Positions 43,519 through 53,320 of a stretch of 64,000 nt of DNA are shown one piece after another. The stretch lies in assembly GCF_000376845.1 (NCBI RefSeq), contig NZ_AQXY01000030.1:1-64000 (forward strand), given 5' to 3'. The notes beneath the pieces are model-generated. The model searched no databases. It had not been told where the DNA came from and saw only the letters and a list, made by a program, of their open reading frames with translations. The DNA is from Thioalkalivibrio sp. ALE14. GTDB lineage: Bacteria; Pseudomonadota; Gammaproteobacteria; Ectothiorhodospirales; Ectothiorhodospiraceae. A program made the position numbers and the translations under genes. Position 1 is the stretch's first letter; every line of letters starts with the position of its first letter.

Positions 43519-44219
43519 GAGTGCTTGTCAGGGGTCTGGTTGTCGTGAGTGGTGTCGGTTGTCGAGCCACTGTCCGGCGTCGAGGTGTCGCTCGCGGAGT
43601 CCGGGGTTCGACGTTCGCGCACGGCCGGCTTTTTGCGCTCCGGGCGCGGTCCATCGGTCTCGCGTGCCTTCTGCTCGGCGGCCAGCGCCGGGTCATCGGT
43701 CATCAGGTTGCCGTCCAGGTCACCCTGGGTAGGCACGCGGCGCACCTCGGGGGCATCCGCATCCCCGGGGGTTTCCGACGCAGCCTGATCCGTATCACGG
43801 ACCGACGCATCAGGACTGCGCATGGAAGGCTTGTCGCGCACCGCCGGCTTGCTCGGCTTCTTCTCGGAAAGGGCCTTTTGTTCCTGCTCCGAGAGGTTCT
43901 TGCGGGTCTTCGGCTGGCCTTCGATATCCTCCCGGAGACCCCGCTCGGTATCCTCGATATCCTCGCGCAGACTGGTCTCGGTCTCGTCCATCATGTTCTT
44001 GAGCTGACGGATCTCGCGATCCTGACTCTTCAACATGTTGCGCAGCTCGTCAGTCTGCAGCTCCTGCTCGAAATCGGAGCGCACGCTATGGACGAAGCGC
44101 CGCGTCTTGCCCACCCAGCGCCCGATCTCGCGCGCAAGCCCGGGCAGCCGCTCCGGCCCGACGACCAGAAGCGCTACCAGCACGATGATGATGATTTCCC
44201 AGAAGCCAATGTCGAACAT
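43515..44219 (-). CDS. tatB: Sec-independent translocase protein TatB
   Basis: 234 residues with a short N-terminal membrane helix containing the diagnostic glutamate region ([25 protein letters not shown]), an amphipathic helix ([19 protein letters not shown]), then a long charged tail of coiled coil and Pro/Asp/Ser-rich sequence. It partners TatC in twin-arginine signal recognition. It follows tatA after 44 bp and is coupled to tatC. Confidence 0.94.
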   Translation of the reverse strand: MFDIGFWEIIIIVLVALLVVGPERLPGLAREIGRWVGKTRRFVHSVRSDFEQELQTDELRNMLKSQDREIRQLKNMMDETETSLREDIEDTERGLREDIEGQPKTRKNLSEQEQKALSEKKPSKPAVRDKPSMRSPDASVRDTDQAASETPGDADAPEVRRVPTQGDLDGNLMTDDPALAAEQKARETDGPRPERKKPAVRERRTPDSASDTSTPDSGSTTDTTHDNQTPDKHS

Positions 44220-44263
44220 GGGCTATCGTCGCTCGAGCCGGACCGCCGCGTCGGGCGCGGCGC

Positions 44264-44563
44264 TCAGGACTTCTTGTCCGATTGCGAGGCGTCGGATTCC
44301 TTTTCGCTGCTCTTCTTGACCTCGGCATCGACGACGCGGCCCTTCTCGTCGGTCTGATCCTCGACCTCGCGCGGCTCGCCGCCTTCCTCGCCTTCCTCGC
44401 CTTCTTTCTTCTCGGCGTCGGGATCCTTGACCGCCTGGCGGAAGTTCTTCATCGCCGAGCCGATATCCCCGCCCATGTTGCGCAGCTTCTTCGTGCCGAA
44501 CAGCAGCACGACGATCAACAGGATGATGAGGAGCTGCCAAATACTGATACCACCGATACCCAT
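44264..44563 (-). CDS. tatA: Sec-independent translocase protein TatA
   Basis: 99 residues: membrane helix [22 protein letters not shown] followed by [19 protein letters not shown], the hallmark FGxKKLxxxGxxxGxxxxxF hinge and amphipathic helix. The tail is acidic and lysine-rich. It forms the protein-conducting assembly. A good RBS (CGGAGACAGAGTTC) precedes the ATG. SoxY in this window carries a twin-arginine signal and is a probable substrate. Confidence 0.95.
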   Translation of the reverse strand: MGIGGISIWQLLIILLIVVLLFGTKKLRNMGGDIGSAMKNFRQAVKDPDAEKKEGEEGEEGGEPREVEDQTDEKGRVVDAEVKKSSEKESDASQSDKKS

Positions 44564-44700
44564 GAACTCTGTCTCCGGTAAAACAACTTTGGGGTTAGCC
44601 TGAACGGCGCCAGGCCCATAATCAACTATGGGGCACCCGAGTAATGTACACGTACGCGCCCGGTTCGCTCTTGCTCGCGCACCACGCGCAGCGAATGCAG

Positions 44701-44715
44701 TGTAGCCAGGCTACA
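44701..44715. promoter_or_regulatory. 15-nt palindrome in the hisE-tatA spacer
   Basis: TGTAGCCAGGCTACA is a perfect inverted repeat of seven bases around a central A, in the 197-bp gap between hisE and tatA. The gap suggests tatABC has its own promoter, which this site could regulate; it could also be a weak hairpin. No T-run follows. Confidence 0.3.
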
Positions 44716-44760
44716 TGAACGCACGCTTTACCGGAGCCGATCAAAAGGCGGCCGGAAAAA

Positions 44761-45129
44761 TCAGTGATCGGAACGGCGTCCACTCGTTTCGCGCGCAGCC
44801 TTCTCCGCGACACCCGACAGGCCGAAACGCCGCGCCAGTTCATCCAGCACGTCATCCGGGTGTCGCCCGCGGGCCGCGAGCACCACCAGAGCATGAAACC
44901 ACAGGTCGGCCATTTCCGACACCAGGGCGTCCGTATCATCGTTCTTCGCGGCGATCAGCGTCTCGGCCGATTCCTCGCCGAGCTTCTTGAGCATCTCGTC
45001 CAGGCCCCGGGCATGGAGCTTGGCCACATAGGACTGCTCCGGGTCGGCCTGACGGCGCTGCTCGATCACCTCGGCCAGCGCGGCCAGCACCTCGGCCCCA
45101 CCGGGGCGCGCGGAATTCGAATCGGTCAT
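44761..45129 (-). CDS. hisE: phosphoribosyl-ATP pyrophosphatase
   Basis: 122 residues of the MazG-like fold with [16 protein letters not shown] and [19 protein letters not shown], the metal-binding E-x2-E and E-x3-D residues. It removes pyrophosphate from phosphoribosyl-ATP, the second step of histidine synthesis. Only the HisE domain is present; no HisI domain is fused or adjacent. Its start overlaps the hisF stop by four bases. Confidence 0.95.
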   Translation of the reverse strand: MTDSNSARPGGAEVLAALAEVIEQRRQADPEQSYVAKLHARGLDEMLKKLGEESAETLIAAKNDDTDALVSEMADLWFHALVVLAARGRHPDDVLDELARRFGLSGVAEKAARETSGRRSDH

Positions 45130-45920
45130 TGCGTGGCCACCCCGGCATCGTTCGGCCGCACCGGGACGCCGGCCGCGGCCATCGCGTCCTTGGCCTCGCC
45201 CACCGTGTGCTGCCCGAAGTGGAAGATACTGGCCGCCAGGACCGCGTCGGCATGCCCCTCGGTCACGCCCTCGACCAGGTGCTGCAGCTCGCCCACGCCA
45301 CCGGAGGCGATCACCGGCACGCCGACCGCGTCACTCACCGCCCGGGTCAGGGGCAGATCGAAGCCGATCCGGGTGCCATCGCGGTCCATGCTGGTCAGCA
45401 GGATCTCGCCGGCCCCCAGGGACTCCATGCGCTGCGCCCACTCGACCACGTCCAGCCCGGTCTCGCGGCGGCCTCCGTGGGTAAAGACCTCCCAGCGTGG
45501 TGATTCATTCCCGGTGCTGACCTGCTTGGCGTCGATCGCGACCACGATGCACTGGCTGCCGACCCAGTCGGCGGCCTCGCGCACGAGCTCCGGACGGTGC
45601 ACCGCGGCGGTGTTGATGGAGACCTTGTCGGCCCCGGCATTTAACAGGCGGCGGATATCCTCCACCGCGCGCACGCCACCACCGACGGTCAGCGGGATGA
45701 AGACCTCGCGGGCCACCGCCTCGACCACGTGCAGGATGGTCTCGCGGTCGTCGCTGGAGGCGGTGATGTCGAGGAAGGTGATCTCGTCCGCGCCCTGAGC
45801 GTTGTAGCGCCGAGCGATCTCCACCGGGTCGCCGGCATCGCGGATGCCGACAAAGTTGACGCCCTTGACCACGCGGCCGGCGTCGACGTCCAGGCAGGGG
45901 ATGATGCGTTTGGCGAGCAT
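45126..45920 (-). CDS. hisF: imidazole glycerol phosphate synthase subunit HisF
   Basis: 264 residues of a TIM barrel. Catalytic D11 ([15 protein letters not shown]) and D130 ([10 protein letters not shown]) are in place. It uses ammonia delivered by HisH to close the imidazole ring. It follows hisA directly with one base between the hisA stop and its own ATG. Confidence 0.97.
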   Translation of the reverse strand: MLAKRIIPCLDVDAGRVVKGVNFVGIRDAGDPVEIARRYNAQGADEITFLDITASSDDRETILHVVEAVAREVFIPLTVGGGVRAVEDIRRLLNAGADKVSINTAAVHRPELVREAADWVGSQCIVVAIDAKQVSTGNESPRWEVFTHGGRRETGLDVVEWAQRMESLGAGEILLTSMDRDGTRIGFDLPLTRAVSDAVGVPVIASGGVGELQHLVEGVTEGHADAVLAASIFHFGQHTVGEAKDAMAAAGVPVRPNDAGVATQ

Positions 45921-45921
45921 C

Positions 45922-46650
45922 TCAGTTCCCGGCGGCCTGGCGGGCCTCCTCCAGGGTGAAAGCGCCCTCGTACAGCGCGCGCCCGACGATCGCGCCGGTA
46001 ATGCCGTCCTCCTCGCGCTCGGCGAGGTTGCGCAGATCGTCCAGAGAGCTGATGCCGCCGGAGGCGATCACCGGCACCCTCACGTTGCTTGCCAGGCGTG
46101 CGGTGGCCTCCACGTTGGGGCCCTTCATCATCCCGTCACGGGCAATGTCGGTGTAGACGAAGGCGACCACGCCGTCCGCCTCGAAGTGCTGGGCGAGGTC
46201 GATCACATCGTGGTGCGAGAGCTTGGACCAGCCATCCACCGCCAGCTTGCCGTCCTTTGCGTCCAGCCCGACGATGATGCGTCCGGGAAATTCCAGGCAC
46301 AGGTCGTTCACGAAGTGCGGGGCGCTGACGGCCCGGGTGCCGATGATGACGTATTCGACCCCGGCATCCAGATAGGCCTGTACCGTGTCCTCGTCGCGCA
46401 CGCCGCCGCCGATCTGGATCGGCAGGTCGGGGAAGGCCCTGGCGATCGCGTGGACCGCCCGGGCGTTGCGCGGCTGGCCGGCGAAGGCGCCGTCGAGGTC
46501 GACGATGTGCAGGCGCTCGGCCCCGGCATCCACCCAGCGCTTCGCCATCTCCACCGGGTCCTCGCCGAACACGGTGGAATCGTCCATGTTCCCCTGACGC
46601 AGGCGAACGCACTTGCCTTCCTTCAGATCGATTGCGGGAATGACCAGCAT
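45922..46650 (-). CDS. hisA: phosphoribosylformimino-5-aminoimidazole carboxamide ribotide isomerase
   Basis: 242 residues, a TIM-barrel homologue of HisF. Catalytic D8 is in [17 protein letters not shown] and the second aspartate is in [14 protein letters not shown]-region strands. The open frame extends upstream into hisH, but ATG 46650 is set by the conserved N-terminus and by GAGGAGTCGAAG upstream. Histidine synthesis, fourth step. Confidence 0.96.
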   Translation of the reverse strand: MLVIPAIDLKEGKCVRLRQGNMDDSTVFGEDPVEMAKRWVDAGAERLHIVDLDGAFAGQPRNARAVHAIARAFPDLPIQIGGGVRDEDTVQAYLDAGVEYVIIGTRAVSAPHFVNDLCLEFPGRIIVGLDAKDGKLAVDGWSKLSHHDVIDLAQHFEADGVVAFVYTDIARDGMMKGPNVEATARLASNVRVPVIASGGISSLDDLRNLAEREEDGITGAIVGRALYEGAFTLEEARQAAGN

Positions 46651-46660
46651 CTTCGACTCC

Positions 46661-47317
46661 TCACGACGCCCCGGGACCGTCTCCGTCCCAGCGCAGAAAG
46701 TTGTGCAGCAGGCGCAGCCCGCAGGCGGCGCTCTTCTCCGGATGGCACTGCATGGTGAACAACGAGCCCCGCGCCAGTGCCGAGGCAAAGGTCTCGCCAT
46801 AATCGGTGCGCCCGGCCACATCGGCCTCGCGCTCGGGCTGCACCCGGTAACTGTGGACGAAATAGAACCACGGGGTCTCCGGCAGGCCGTGCCACAGGGG
46901 ATGCTCCTGCGCCGGCAGCACGCGGTTCCAGCCCATGTGCGGGATCTTCAGGCGCCGGCCATCCGGGCCCTGCATCGCCGGGAAGCGCGCGACCCGGCCC
47001 GGCAGGACGCCCAGCAGGTCGACCCCGCCGCTTTCCTCACTGGTGTCCATCAGGATCTGCTGGCCCAGGCACAGGCCCAGGAAGGGCCGGTCCGCCGCCA
47101 GCTCGGGCAGCAGCCGGTCGAGCCCGCGCCGGGCGAGCGCCTGCATGGCATCCCCGGCCGCGCCCTGGCCGGGAAACACCAGGCGATCCGCCTCGCGCAG
47201 GGTCTCGGGGTCGTCCGTGAGCAGCACGCGTTGATCGGCCGCCGCCTCGTGCTCCAGCGCACGCACGACCGAGTGCAGATTGCCCATGCCGTAATCGATG
47301 ACGGCAACAGTTTCCAT
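46661..47317 (-). CDS. hisH: imidazole glycerol phosphate synthase glutaminase subunit HisH
   Basis: 218 residues of the class I glutamine amidotransferase fold. The nucleophile is C83 ([12 protein letters not shown]), and the H-x-E pair is in [11 protein letters not shown]. It makes ammonia for HisF. It lies 10 bp before hisA in the same operon. Confidence 0.96.
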   Translation of the reverse strand: METVAVIDYGMGNLHSVVRALEHEAAADQRVLLTDDPETLREADRLVFPGQGAAGDAMQALARRGLDRLLPELAADRPFLGLCLGQQILMDTSEESGGVDLLGVLPGRVARFPAMQGPDGRRLKIPHMGWNRVLPAQEHPLWHGLPETPWFYFVHSYRVQPEREADVAGRTDYGETFASALARGSLFTMQCHPEKSAACGLRLLHNFLRWDGDGPGAS

Positions 47318-47341
47318 GGCCGGGTCTCGTCCGTTGGTCCG

Positions 47342-47935
47342 TTACAGGGTTCCCTTGGTGGACGGCATCATGCCCGCCGAGCGCGGATCCATCTCCGCCG
47401 CCACGCGCAGGGCACGTCCGAAGGCCTTGAAGATGGTCTCGGCGACATGGTGGGCATTGTCGCCACGCAGGCAGTCGATATGCAGGGTCATCCAGCCGTG
47501 GTTGACCAGGCCCTGGAAGAATTCGTGGAACAGGTCCACGTCGAACTCGCCGATGTGCGAACGGCGGAAATCGGCATGCATCTCCAGCCCCGGACGCCCG
47601 GAAAAGTCGATCACCACGCGCGACAGGGCTTCGTCCAGCGGGACATAGGCATGGCCGTAGCGGCGGATGCCCTTCTTGTCGCCCAGGGCCTTCACCAGGG
47701 CCTGACCCAGGGTGATCCCGATGTCCTCCACCGTGTGGTGGGCATCGATGTGCAGGTCGCCCTCGGCGCGCACGTCGAGATCCACCAGTCCGTGGCGGGC
47801 AATCTGGTCCAGCATGTGATCGAGGAACGGGATGCCCGTCTCGAGGTGGCTCTGGCCGGTGCCGTCGAGGTTCAGTTCGATGGCGATCCGGGTCTCCAGG
47901 GTGTCGCGGCGGACGGATGCGGTACGTTCAGTCAT
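47342..47935 (-). CDS. hisB: imidazoleglycerol-phosphate dehydratase
   Basis: 197 residues, monofunctional, without the phosphatase domain found in enteric HisB. Metal-binding motifs are [37 protein letters not shown] and [12 protein letters not shown] 47935 ([18 protein letters not shown]) is chosen by family start; the frame is open upstream. It is the first gene of the hisBHAFE run. Confidence 0.96.
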   Translation of the reverse strand: MTERTASVRRDTLETRIAIELNLDGTGQSHLETGIPFLDHMLDQIARHGLVDLDVRAEGDLHIDAHHTVEDIGITLGQALVKALGDKKGIRRYGHAYVPLDEALSRVVIDFSGRPGLEMHADFRRSHIGEFDVDLFHEFFQGLVNHGWMTLHIDCLRGDNAHHVAETIFKAFGRALRVAAEMDPRSAGMMPSTKGTL

Positions 47936-48003
47936 GTTCCGGTTCAGGCACGGTAAAACGTCAGTGTAGCAAGGCTGGCCCGCGCCCGGTATGACCGCGG
48001 GCG

Positions 48004-48384
48004 TTATCCGCGCGGCCCCAGCTTCGGCCCCACCAGTAACGCCTCCGGCACGGCCTCCTGGATGGCGCAGGGCAGTTCGCTGCAAATCCCCGGCCGCGCG
48101 GTCAGCGAGACCCACAACGTGTTCAGCTTCAGGTTCAGCTCAACGAAGGCGATATCCCCACCGTAGGCGTTCAGGACCCGTTCGATGGCGCGGGCCCGGG
48201 CATGGATCTCCTCGCGCGGGCGCTGGCGCAAACCGGGGATCAGCATCATGAAATCCGCCAGCCGGCGCCCTTCGGCGTCGCGCCGCGGGAGACGCTGCCA
48301 CAGGGGCTGATGGGGTTCGAGGAGCAGGGCCGGCCGCAGCGCGGGTTCGGCATCCGGGGTTCGCGGAGGGGAATGGGGCGGCAT
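48004..48384 (-). CDS. hypothetical protein between soxZ and hisB
   Basis: 126 residues from ATG 48384. A Pro-rich N-terminus ([20 protein letters not shown]) leads into a compact alpha/beta region ([61 protein letters not shown]). I recognise no family. The RBS is weak. The soxZ terminator lies between it and soxZ, so it has its own promoter. Two cysteines six residues apart are the only notable residues. It could be a small ligand-binding protein, but nothing supports a specific role. Confidence 0.6.
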   Translation of the reverse strand: MPPHSPPRTPDAEPALRPALLLEPHQPLWQRLPRRDAEGRRLADFMMLIPGLRQRPREEIHARARAIERVLNAYGGDIAFVELNLKLNTLWVSLTARPGICSELPCAIQEAVPEALLVGPKLGPRG

Positions 48385-48458
48385 GGCGCGTCGCTCGGCA
48401 TGGACCTGTCTGGAGTGTAGGCCAGAAAGGCCGGAGTGCGACGGCCCGGATCCGGGCA

Positions 48459-48488
48459 CAAAAAAAGCCGGGGACAAGCCCCGGCTTT
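48459..48488 (-). terminator. intrinsic terminator after soxZ
   Basis: The eight-bp stem agccgggg/ccccggct with loop acaag is followed on the minus strand by seven T residues, 24 bp past the soxZ stop. Confidence 0.9.
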
Positions 48489-48511
48489 CTTGCAGAGCGT
48501 GGAAGCGCTCT

Positions 48512-48796
48512 TTACCGCACCTCGACCTCGGTCGAGTCGGATTCACCCTTGTTGTCCGTCCAGGAGATGGACACGGTGTCACCGGAAGAACCGTCCAGCT
48601 CAACCTGCAAGAACGGGTTGCGGGAAACGGTGTAGTTCCAGTTGGCGGTGATGGCGGTGCTGCCATTGCGCGCCACTTCCACGGTTTCGATGAAGTGCGG
48701 GCCACCGTCGTCGTCGGGGACCAGCATGTCGTGGCTGATCAGCGCACGAACATTGATAACGCCGTTGCTTTCCTGGGCGCGAACTCGAATAGACAT
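48512..48796 (-). CDS. soxZ: thiosulfate oxidation carrier complex protein SoxZ
   Basis: 94 residues of an immunoglobulin-like beta-sandwich. It forms the SoxYZ heterodimer that carries sulfur intermediates in the periplasm. Family-like strands include SIRVRAQESNGVINVRALISHDM, FIETVEVARNG and NPFLQVELDGSSGDTVSISW. CTGGAGGTTTAAGAT precedes ATG. It follows soxY after 46 bp. It has no signal peptide and would be exported together with SoxY through Tat. Confidence 0.92.
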   Translation of the reverse strand: MSIRVRAQESNGVINVRALISHDMLVPDDDGGPHFIETVEVARNGSTAITANWNYTVSRNPFLQVELDGSSGDTVSISWTDNKGESDSTEVEVR

Positions 48797-48842
48797 ATCT
48801 TAAACCTCCAGTAGTGTTCGGATCAGCGGTTCGGGGTCGGCG

Positions 48843-49313
48843 TTAGCCGCCGCAGCCACCGACCGTGACCTTCACTTCTTGAACCGTCTTGTACCAGGTG
48901 TCGCCGGACTTCACGGCGGCGATCACGTTGGAGGACTCGCCCATGCGGATACGGCCGGAGACGTTCGCATGCGCGCCATCCGCCAGCACGTAGTGGGCGG
49001 TCAGCGGCTGATTGTTCAGCTCGACGAACACGGCCATTTCGGTCACGTTGTCCAGGCCGGATTCGACGGACACTGGAACCACGGCGCCGTTTTCGGCGAT
49101 TTCCGGGGCGCTCAGGGTGACGTCGCCATCGGCCACGTCGCTGGAACCGGTCACGGCTTCCATGGCGGCGGCCAGGCCTTCGGCGCCAAAGGCTTCGGAC
49201 GGCCAGGCGGCGAGCAGCTTGCTCGGGGCGAGCAGACCGGCCCCGACGGCGACACCGACAGTACCGGCGGCGAGAGTGCCTTTCAGGAAGACACGGCGCT
49301 TGGTGCTAATCAT
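48843..49313 (-). CDS. soxY: thiosulfate oxidation carrier protein SoxY
   Basis: 156 residues. The N-terminal twin-arginine signal is TKRRVFLKGTLAAG (R6-R7) followed by a hydrophobic stretch to about residue 36. The C-terminus is VGGCGG, the swinging arm whose cysteine (C154) covalently carries thiosulfate-derived sulfur. ATG 49313 follows GAGGAGATCATCC; the upstream extension is not needed. With soxZ it forms a two-gene operon closed by a terminator. No soxAX, soxB or soxCD is nearby, so the other Sox proteins must be encoded elsewhere. Confidence 0.96.
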   Translation of the reverse strand: MISTKRRVFLKGTLAAGTVGVAVGAGLLAPSKLLAAWPSEAFGAEGLAAAMEAVTGSSDVADGDVTLSAPEIAENGAVVPVSVESGLDNVTEMAVFVELNNQPLTAHYVLADGAHANVSGRIRMGESSNVIAAVKSGDTWYKTVQEVKVTVGGCGG

Positions 49314-49654
49314 GGATGATCTCCTCTCATCTTGTGGGTCAGTTCCGGATGATCCGGGGACGTCTCCGCGGCGAACCGCTGTGACGCCTGTTGCTTTGGA
49401 CGGCGACCTGCAGGGGTCTATTCCCTGCGGACCGGACTCCGCCCCCTGACCAGCTTCAGTGGTCTTTTTGCTGGTCTCGCAGATGCATCGTCCCAAACCA
49501 GGCTGAATCATTGATGAACGAATCATCGCGATTCCTGAACCGGGCGGATTTCATCCGGGTGAGCGCCACAGCGAACACCGGGTGCACCTGAAGCCAGCGG
49601 CGTATCAATGGCACACTATCGCCTTCCCATGCAACGAAGACCCTGGACCCCACC
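49314..49654. other. divergent region between soxY and lptM
   Basis: 341 bp without a convincing gene. It must contain the soxYZ promoter and that of the lptM-lysA operon. A short inverted repeat, gcaggg-gtctatt-ccctgc (49410-49428), lies about 100 bp upstream of soxY and could be a regulator site. Short frames here look non-coding. Confidence 0.4.
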
Positions 49655-49789
49655 ATGTTCTCCTGCAAGGCCCAATGGCTGTTGATTGCCGTGATCGTCG
49701 TGCTTGGCACGATGCAGATGCTCGCCTCCTGTGGCCAGAAGGGCGATCTCTACCTGCCCGATGACGAAGAAACCGAGGAGCGCCGCTAG
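49655..49789 (+). CDS. lptM: LptM-like (YifL) small lipoprotein
   Basis: 44 residues. A lipoprotein signal peptide with lipobox LASC (MQMLASCGQKGDLYLP) gives a short mature protein starting at C26, with the conserved CGQKGDLYLP sequence of the YifL/LptM family, and an acidic tail. LptM helps assemble the LptD lipopolysaccharide translocon in the outer membrane. Its TAG stop is directly followed by the lysA ATG, and yifL-lysA-dapF order is conserved in gammaproteobacteria. Confidence 0.88.
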   Translation: MFSCKAQWLLIAVIVVLGTMQMLASCGQKGDLYLPDDEETEERR

Positions 49790-51079
49790 ATGGACTATTT
49801 CGACTACCACGGCGACACCCTGTTTTGCGAAGGCGTCGCCCTGGACGGCCTGGCCGAGCTGGTCGGCACCCCCGCCTACGTGTATTCCCGGGCCACGCTG
49901 GAACGCCACTACCGGGCTTTCAGCGAGGCCCTGATCGGCACCCCGCACCAGGTCTGCTTCGCGGTCAAGGCCAACTCCGCGCTGGGCGTGCTGAACGTAC
50001 TCGCGCGCCTGGGCGCCGGCTTCGACATCGTCTCCGGCGGCGAACTGGAGCGCGTGCTGCGCGCCGGCGGCGACCCGGCGCGGGTGGTGTTCTCGGGGGT
50101 GGGCAAGACCGCGGCCGAGATGCGCCGGGCGCTGGAGGTCGGCATCCACTGCTTCAACGTCGAGTCCGCCCCGGAGCTGGACCGACTGGAGGCGGTCGCC
50201 GCGGAAATGGGGGTCAAAGCCCCGGTGTCGATCCGGGTGAACCCGGATGTCGACGCCGAGACCCATCCCTACATCGCCACCGGGCTGCGCGAGAACAAGT
50301 TCGGTGTGGCGATCGAGGAGGCCCCGGCGCTGTACGCCCGGGTGCGCGACAGCGAACACCTGGAGGCAACCGGCGTCGACTTCCATATTGGCTCGCAGCT
50401 CACGCGCATCGATCCATTCACCGATGCATTGAAGCGCGTGCTGGCGCTGGTCGACGAGCTCGCCACGGACGGCATCGAACTGGAACATATCGATGTCGGC
50501 GGCGGGCTGGGCGTGCGCTACCGCGACGAGACCCCGCCGGAGCCCGAGGCCTGGGCCAGCGCCCTGCGCGAGGTGCTGGGCGAGCGGAATCTCAAGGTCC
50601 TGCTGGAACCGGGGCGGGCGATCGCCGCGAACGCCGGCGTGTTCCTGACCCGGGTGGAATACCTGAAGCACACCGAGGCGCACGACTTCGCGATCGTCGA
50701 CGGCGCGATGAACGACCTGCTGCGCCCGGCGCTGTATGGCGCCTGGCAGGAGATCGTGCCGGTGGTGCAGCGCGACGACACCGCCGCGCGCACCTACGAC
50801 ATCGTCGGCCCGGTCTGCGAGACCGGCGACTTCCTCGGGCGCGAACGCGAACTGGCGCTGGCCACCGGCGACCTGCTGGCGGTGCGCTCGGCCGGCGCCT
50901 ACGGCTATGTAATGGCGGGCAACTACAACTCGCGCCCACGCCCGCCGGAGGTGATGGTCGACGGCGACCACTTCCAGATCATCAACCGCCGCGAGCAGGT
51001 GGATCACCTGATGATGCGCGAGAGCATGCTCCCGCAGGACCCGGACGACGAGAACCCGCCCGGGAGCGTGGACCCGTGA
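49790..51079 (+). CDS. lysA: diaminopimelate decarboxylase
   Basis: 429 residues of the alanine racemase-like fold III PLP enzymes. The PLP lysine is K60 (VCFAVKANSALGVLN). Other motifs are DFHIGSQLTRID, IDVGGGLGVRY and GPVCETGDFLGR. It makes lysine from meso-diaminopimelate. It is the second gene of lptM-lysA-methyltransferase-dapF, overlapping the next gene by GTGA. Confidence 0.97.
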   Translation: MDYFDYHGDTLFCEGVALDGLAELVGTPAYVYSRATLERHYRAFSEALIGTPHQVCFAVKANSALGVLNVLARLGAGFDIVSGGELERVLRAGGDPARVVFSGVGKTAAEMRRALEVGIHCFNVESAPELDRLEAVAAEMGVKAPVSIRVNPDVDAETHPYIATGLRENKFGVAIEEAPALYARVRDSEHLEATGVDFHIGSQLTRIDPFTDALKRVLALVDELATDGIELEHIDVGGGLGVRYRDETPPEPEAWASALREVLGERNLKVLLEPGRAIAANAGVFLTRVEYLKHTEAHDFAIVDGAMNDLLRPALYGAWQEIVPVVQRDDTAARTYDIVGPVCETGDFLGRERELALATGDLLAVRSAGAYGYVMAGNYNSRPRPPEVMVDGDHFQIINRREQVDHLMMRESMLPQDPDDENPPGSVDP

Positions 51080-51750
51080 TCCCGCGCCAGCCCGAACCCG
51101 AGCTGATGCTGGCGCCGGAGCAGGCCCGCGCCTACGCCGAGGCCGACTTCGCCGCCCCGCACGAGGGCTTCGTGGATGCCTTCGCCGAGGCCTTCCCGGC
51201 CCCGGTGACCGGGCGCGTGCTGGATCTCGGCTGCGGCCCGGGCGATGTCTCGCTGCGCTTTGCCGCGCGCTACCCGGACTGCGAGGTCGACGGCCTCGAC
51301 GGTGCCCCGGCGATGCTGGCCGCGGGTGACGCGCTGATGGCCGGCCACCCGGCGGCGGAGCGCGTGCACCTGTCCGAGGGCTGCCTGCCCGAGGCGCGCG
51401 GACCACGCGCCCCGTACGCCACGATCATCAGCAACTCCCTGCTGCATCACCTGCACGACCCGGCCGTGCTGTGGCAGGCGATCCGGCGGGACGGTGCGCC
51501 GGGTGCGACGGTGTTCGTGATGGACCTGCGGCGCCCGGACTCGACGGAGGCGGTCCAGGCCCTGGTGGCGCAGTACGCGGCCGACGACCCTCCGGTCCTG
51601 CGCCGCGACTTCGAGCACTCCCTGCACGCGGCCTTCACTCCCGACGAGGTCCGCGACCAGCTGGCCGCCGCCGGGCTCGATCGCTTCACCGTCCGCACCA
51701 CCTCGGATCGGCACATGATCATCCACGGGCACTTGCCGGAGGCCGTCTGA
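51076..51750 (+). CDS. class I SAM-dependent methyltransferase
   Basis: 224 residues from GTG 51076. The SAM-binding core contains [18 protein letters not shown] (about 47-64), [13 protein letters not shown] and [15 protein letters not shown], with a C-terminal [15 protein letters not shown] segment. Substrate is unknown; the domain resembles small-molecule methyltransferases. It is coupled on both sides (GTGA with lysA, TGATG with dapF). Such an enzyme is inserted between lysA and dapF in some gammaproteobacteria, but I cannot say that it acts in lysine synthesis. Confidence 0.87.
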   Translation: MIPRQPEPELMLAPEQARAYAEADFAAPHEGFVDAFAEAFPAPVTGRVLDLGCGPGDVSLRFAARYPDCEVDGLDGAPAMLAAGDALMAGHPAAERVHLSEGCLPEARGPRAPYATIISNSLLHHLHDPAVLWQAIRRDGAPGATVFVMDLRRPDSTEAVQALVAQYAADDPPVLRRDFEHSLHAAFTPDEVRDQLAAAGLDRFTVRTTSDRHMIIHGHLPEAV

Positions 51751-52586
51751 TGCGCCTGGAATTTACCAAGATGCACGGGCTGGGCAACGACTTCGTCGTG
51801 ATCGACGGCATCCGCCAGGCAGTCCGGCTGGACGAGTCGACGCTGCGCCACTTGGCGGATCGCCACTTCGGGGTCGGCTGCGACCAGATCCTGCTGGTGG
51901 AAGCCCCCGGCGATCCGGCACAGGCCCTGTTCCGCTATCGCATCTTCAATGCCGACGGGTCCGAGGTGGAGCAGTGCGGCAACGGCGCGCGCTGCTTCGC
52001 CCGCTTCGTGCGCGAGCAGGGCCTGACCGAGGCCCGCGAGATCCCGGTCGAGACCCTGGGCGGGCGCATCGTGCTGCATGTCGAGGACGACGAGCGGGTG
52101 CGCGTCGACATGGGCCGCCCTGAGTTCGCGCCGGCGCGCATCCCGCTGGTCGCCGAAGGCGAGGCCGACGCCTACACCCTGGACGTGCAGGGCCACTCGA
52201 TCACCCTGGGCGCGGTCTCCATGGGCAACCCGCATGCGGTGATCCTGGTCGACGACGTCGCCCGCGCGCCGGTGGCCGAGATCGGCCCGGTCATCGAGCG
52301 CCACGAAAGCTTCCCCCGGCGGGTGAACGTCGGCTTTGCCGCGCTGCGCGACCGCGGGCATGTCGACCTGCGGGTGTTCGAGCGCGGGGTCGGGGAGACG
52401 CTCGCCTGCGGCAGCGGTGCCGCCGCCGCGATGGCCGTCCTGCGCCGCCGCGGCCTGGTCGACGACGACGTCGAGGTAACCCTGCCGGGCGGGACCCTTG
52501 TGCTAAGCTGGAACGGACAGGCCGAGGCACCGGTTTGGCTGACCGGGCCGGCCACCACGGTATTCAACGGCTGGATCGATCTATGA
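51750..52586 (+). CDS. dapF: diaminopimelate epimerase
   Basis: 278 residues. It interconverts LL- and meso-diaminopimelate with two cysteines: [19 protein letters not shown] and [16 protein letters not shown]. The N-terminus [15 protein letters not shown] is diagnostic. ATG 51750 shares a base with the stop of the methyltransferase gene. It overlaps the DUF484 gene by four bases. Confidence 0.97.
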   Translation: MRLEFTKMHGLGNDFVVIDGIRQAVRLDESTLRHLADRHFGVGCDQILLVEAPGDPAQALFRYRIFNADGSEVEQCGNGARCFARFVREQGLTEAREIPVETLGGRIVLHVEDDERVRVDMGRPEFAPARIPLVAEGEADAYTLDVQGHSITLGAVSMGNPHAVILVDDVARAPVAEIGPVIERHESFPRRVNVGFAALRDRGHVDLRVFERGVGETLACGSGAAAAMAVLRRRGLVDDDVEVTLPGGTLVLSWNGQAEAPVWLTGPATTVFNGWIDL

Positions 52587-53320
52587 CTGGGCACTCCTCC
52601 AACGCCTCTGTGAAAGAGACCGCGAAGACCCGCACAACGAAGAACCACCCCAAAGACGCGATCAGCGCGGCCGACGTCGAGGCCTATCTGCGCGAGCACC
52701 CCGACTTCTTCCAGAACCACCTCCCGCTGCTGGATATCCTGCGCCTGCCGCACCCGACCGGCGGTGCGGTATCCCTGCTGGAGCGCCAGGTCGCCCTGCT
52801 GCGCGAGAAGCACCGGGCGATGGAGCAGCACATGGGCGAGCTGGTGGAGCGCGCCCGCGATAACGAGCGCATGGGCCAGCACCTGCACGAACTCGCGAAG
52901 ACCCTGATGCGCGCCGAGAACCTGGACGCCGTGCTGGCCCTGACCCAGGACGCCCTGCGTAACGAGCTGGGCGCGGAGCGTGTCAGCATCCGCCTGGCCA
53001 ACCGCAAGGTCGACGACCTGCACGCGCTCGACAAGGGCGAACTGGGGACCTTCGATCCCCTGTTCAGCCGTGGCAAGGCACAGTGCGGCCGGGTGCCCGC
53101 CGAGATGCTGGACGTGCTGTTCGACGACGCCGAAGAGATCGGCTCGGCGATCCTGATGCCGCTGGGTGACGAGACCGACCGCATCGGCGTGCTCGGCCTG
53201 GCCAGTGAGTCCGCGGACCGCTTCCAGCCCGACATGGGCACCTACTTCGTGACCCATATCGGCGACCTGCTGGCCGAATCGATCCGCTGCCATGTCGAGC
53301 GGACCCACGCCGCGGCCTGA
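52583..53320 (+). CDS. DUF484 family protein
   Basis: 245 residues. After a hydrophilic leader comes [47 protein letters not shown], the family signature, with a coiled coil (about 65-105) and a GAF-like domain (about 110-240). DUF484 genes (yigA) conservedly stand between dapF and xerC in gammaproteobacteria, but their function is not established. It starts by ATGA overlap with dapF and overlaps xerC by 29 bases. Confidence 0.92.
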   Translation: MTGHSSNASVKETAKTRTTKNHPKDAISAADVEAYLREHPDFFQNHLPLLDILRLPHPTGGAVSLLERQVALLREKHRAMEQHMGELVERARDNERMGQHLHELAKTLMRAENLDAVLALTQDALRNELGAERVSIRLANRKVDDLHALDKGELGTFDPLFSRGKAQCGRVPAEMLDVLFDDAEEIGSAILMPLGDETDRIGVLGLASESADRFQPDMGTYFVTHIGDLLAESIRCHVERTHAAA

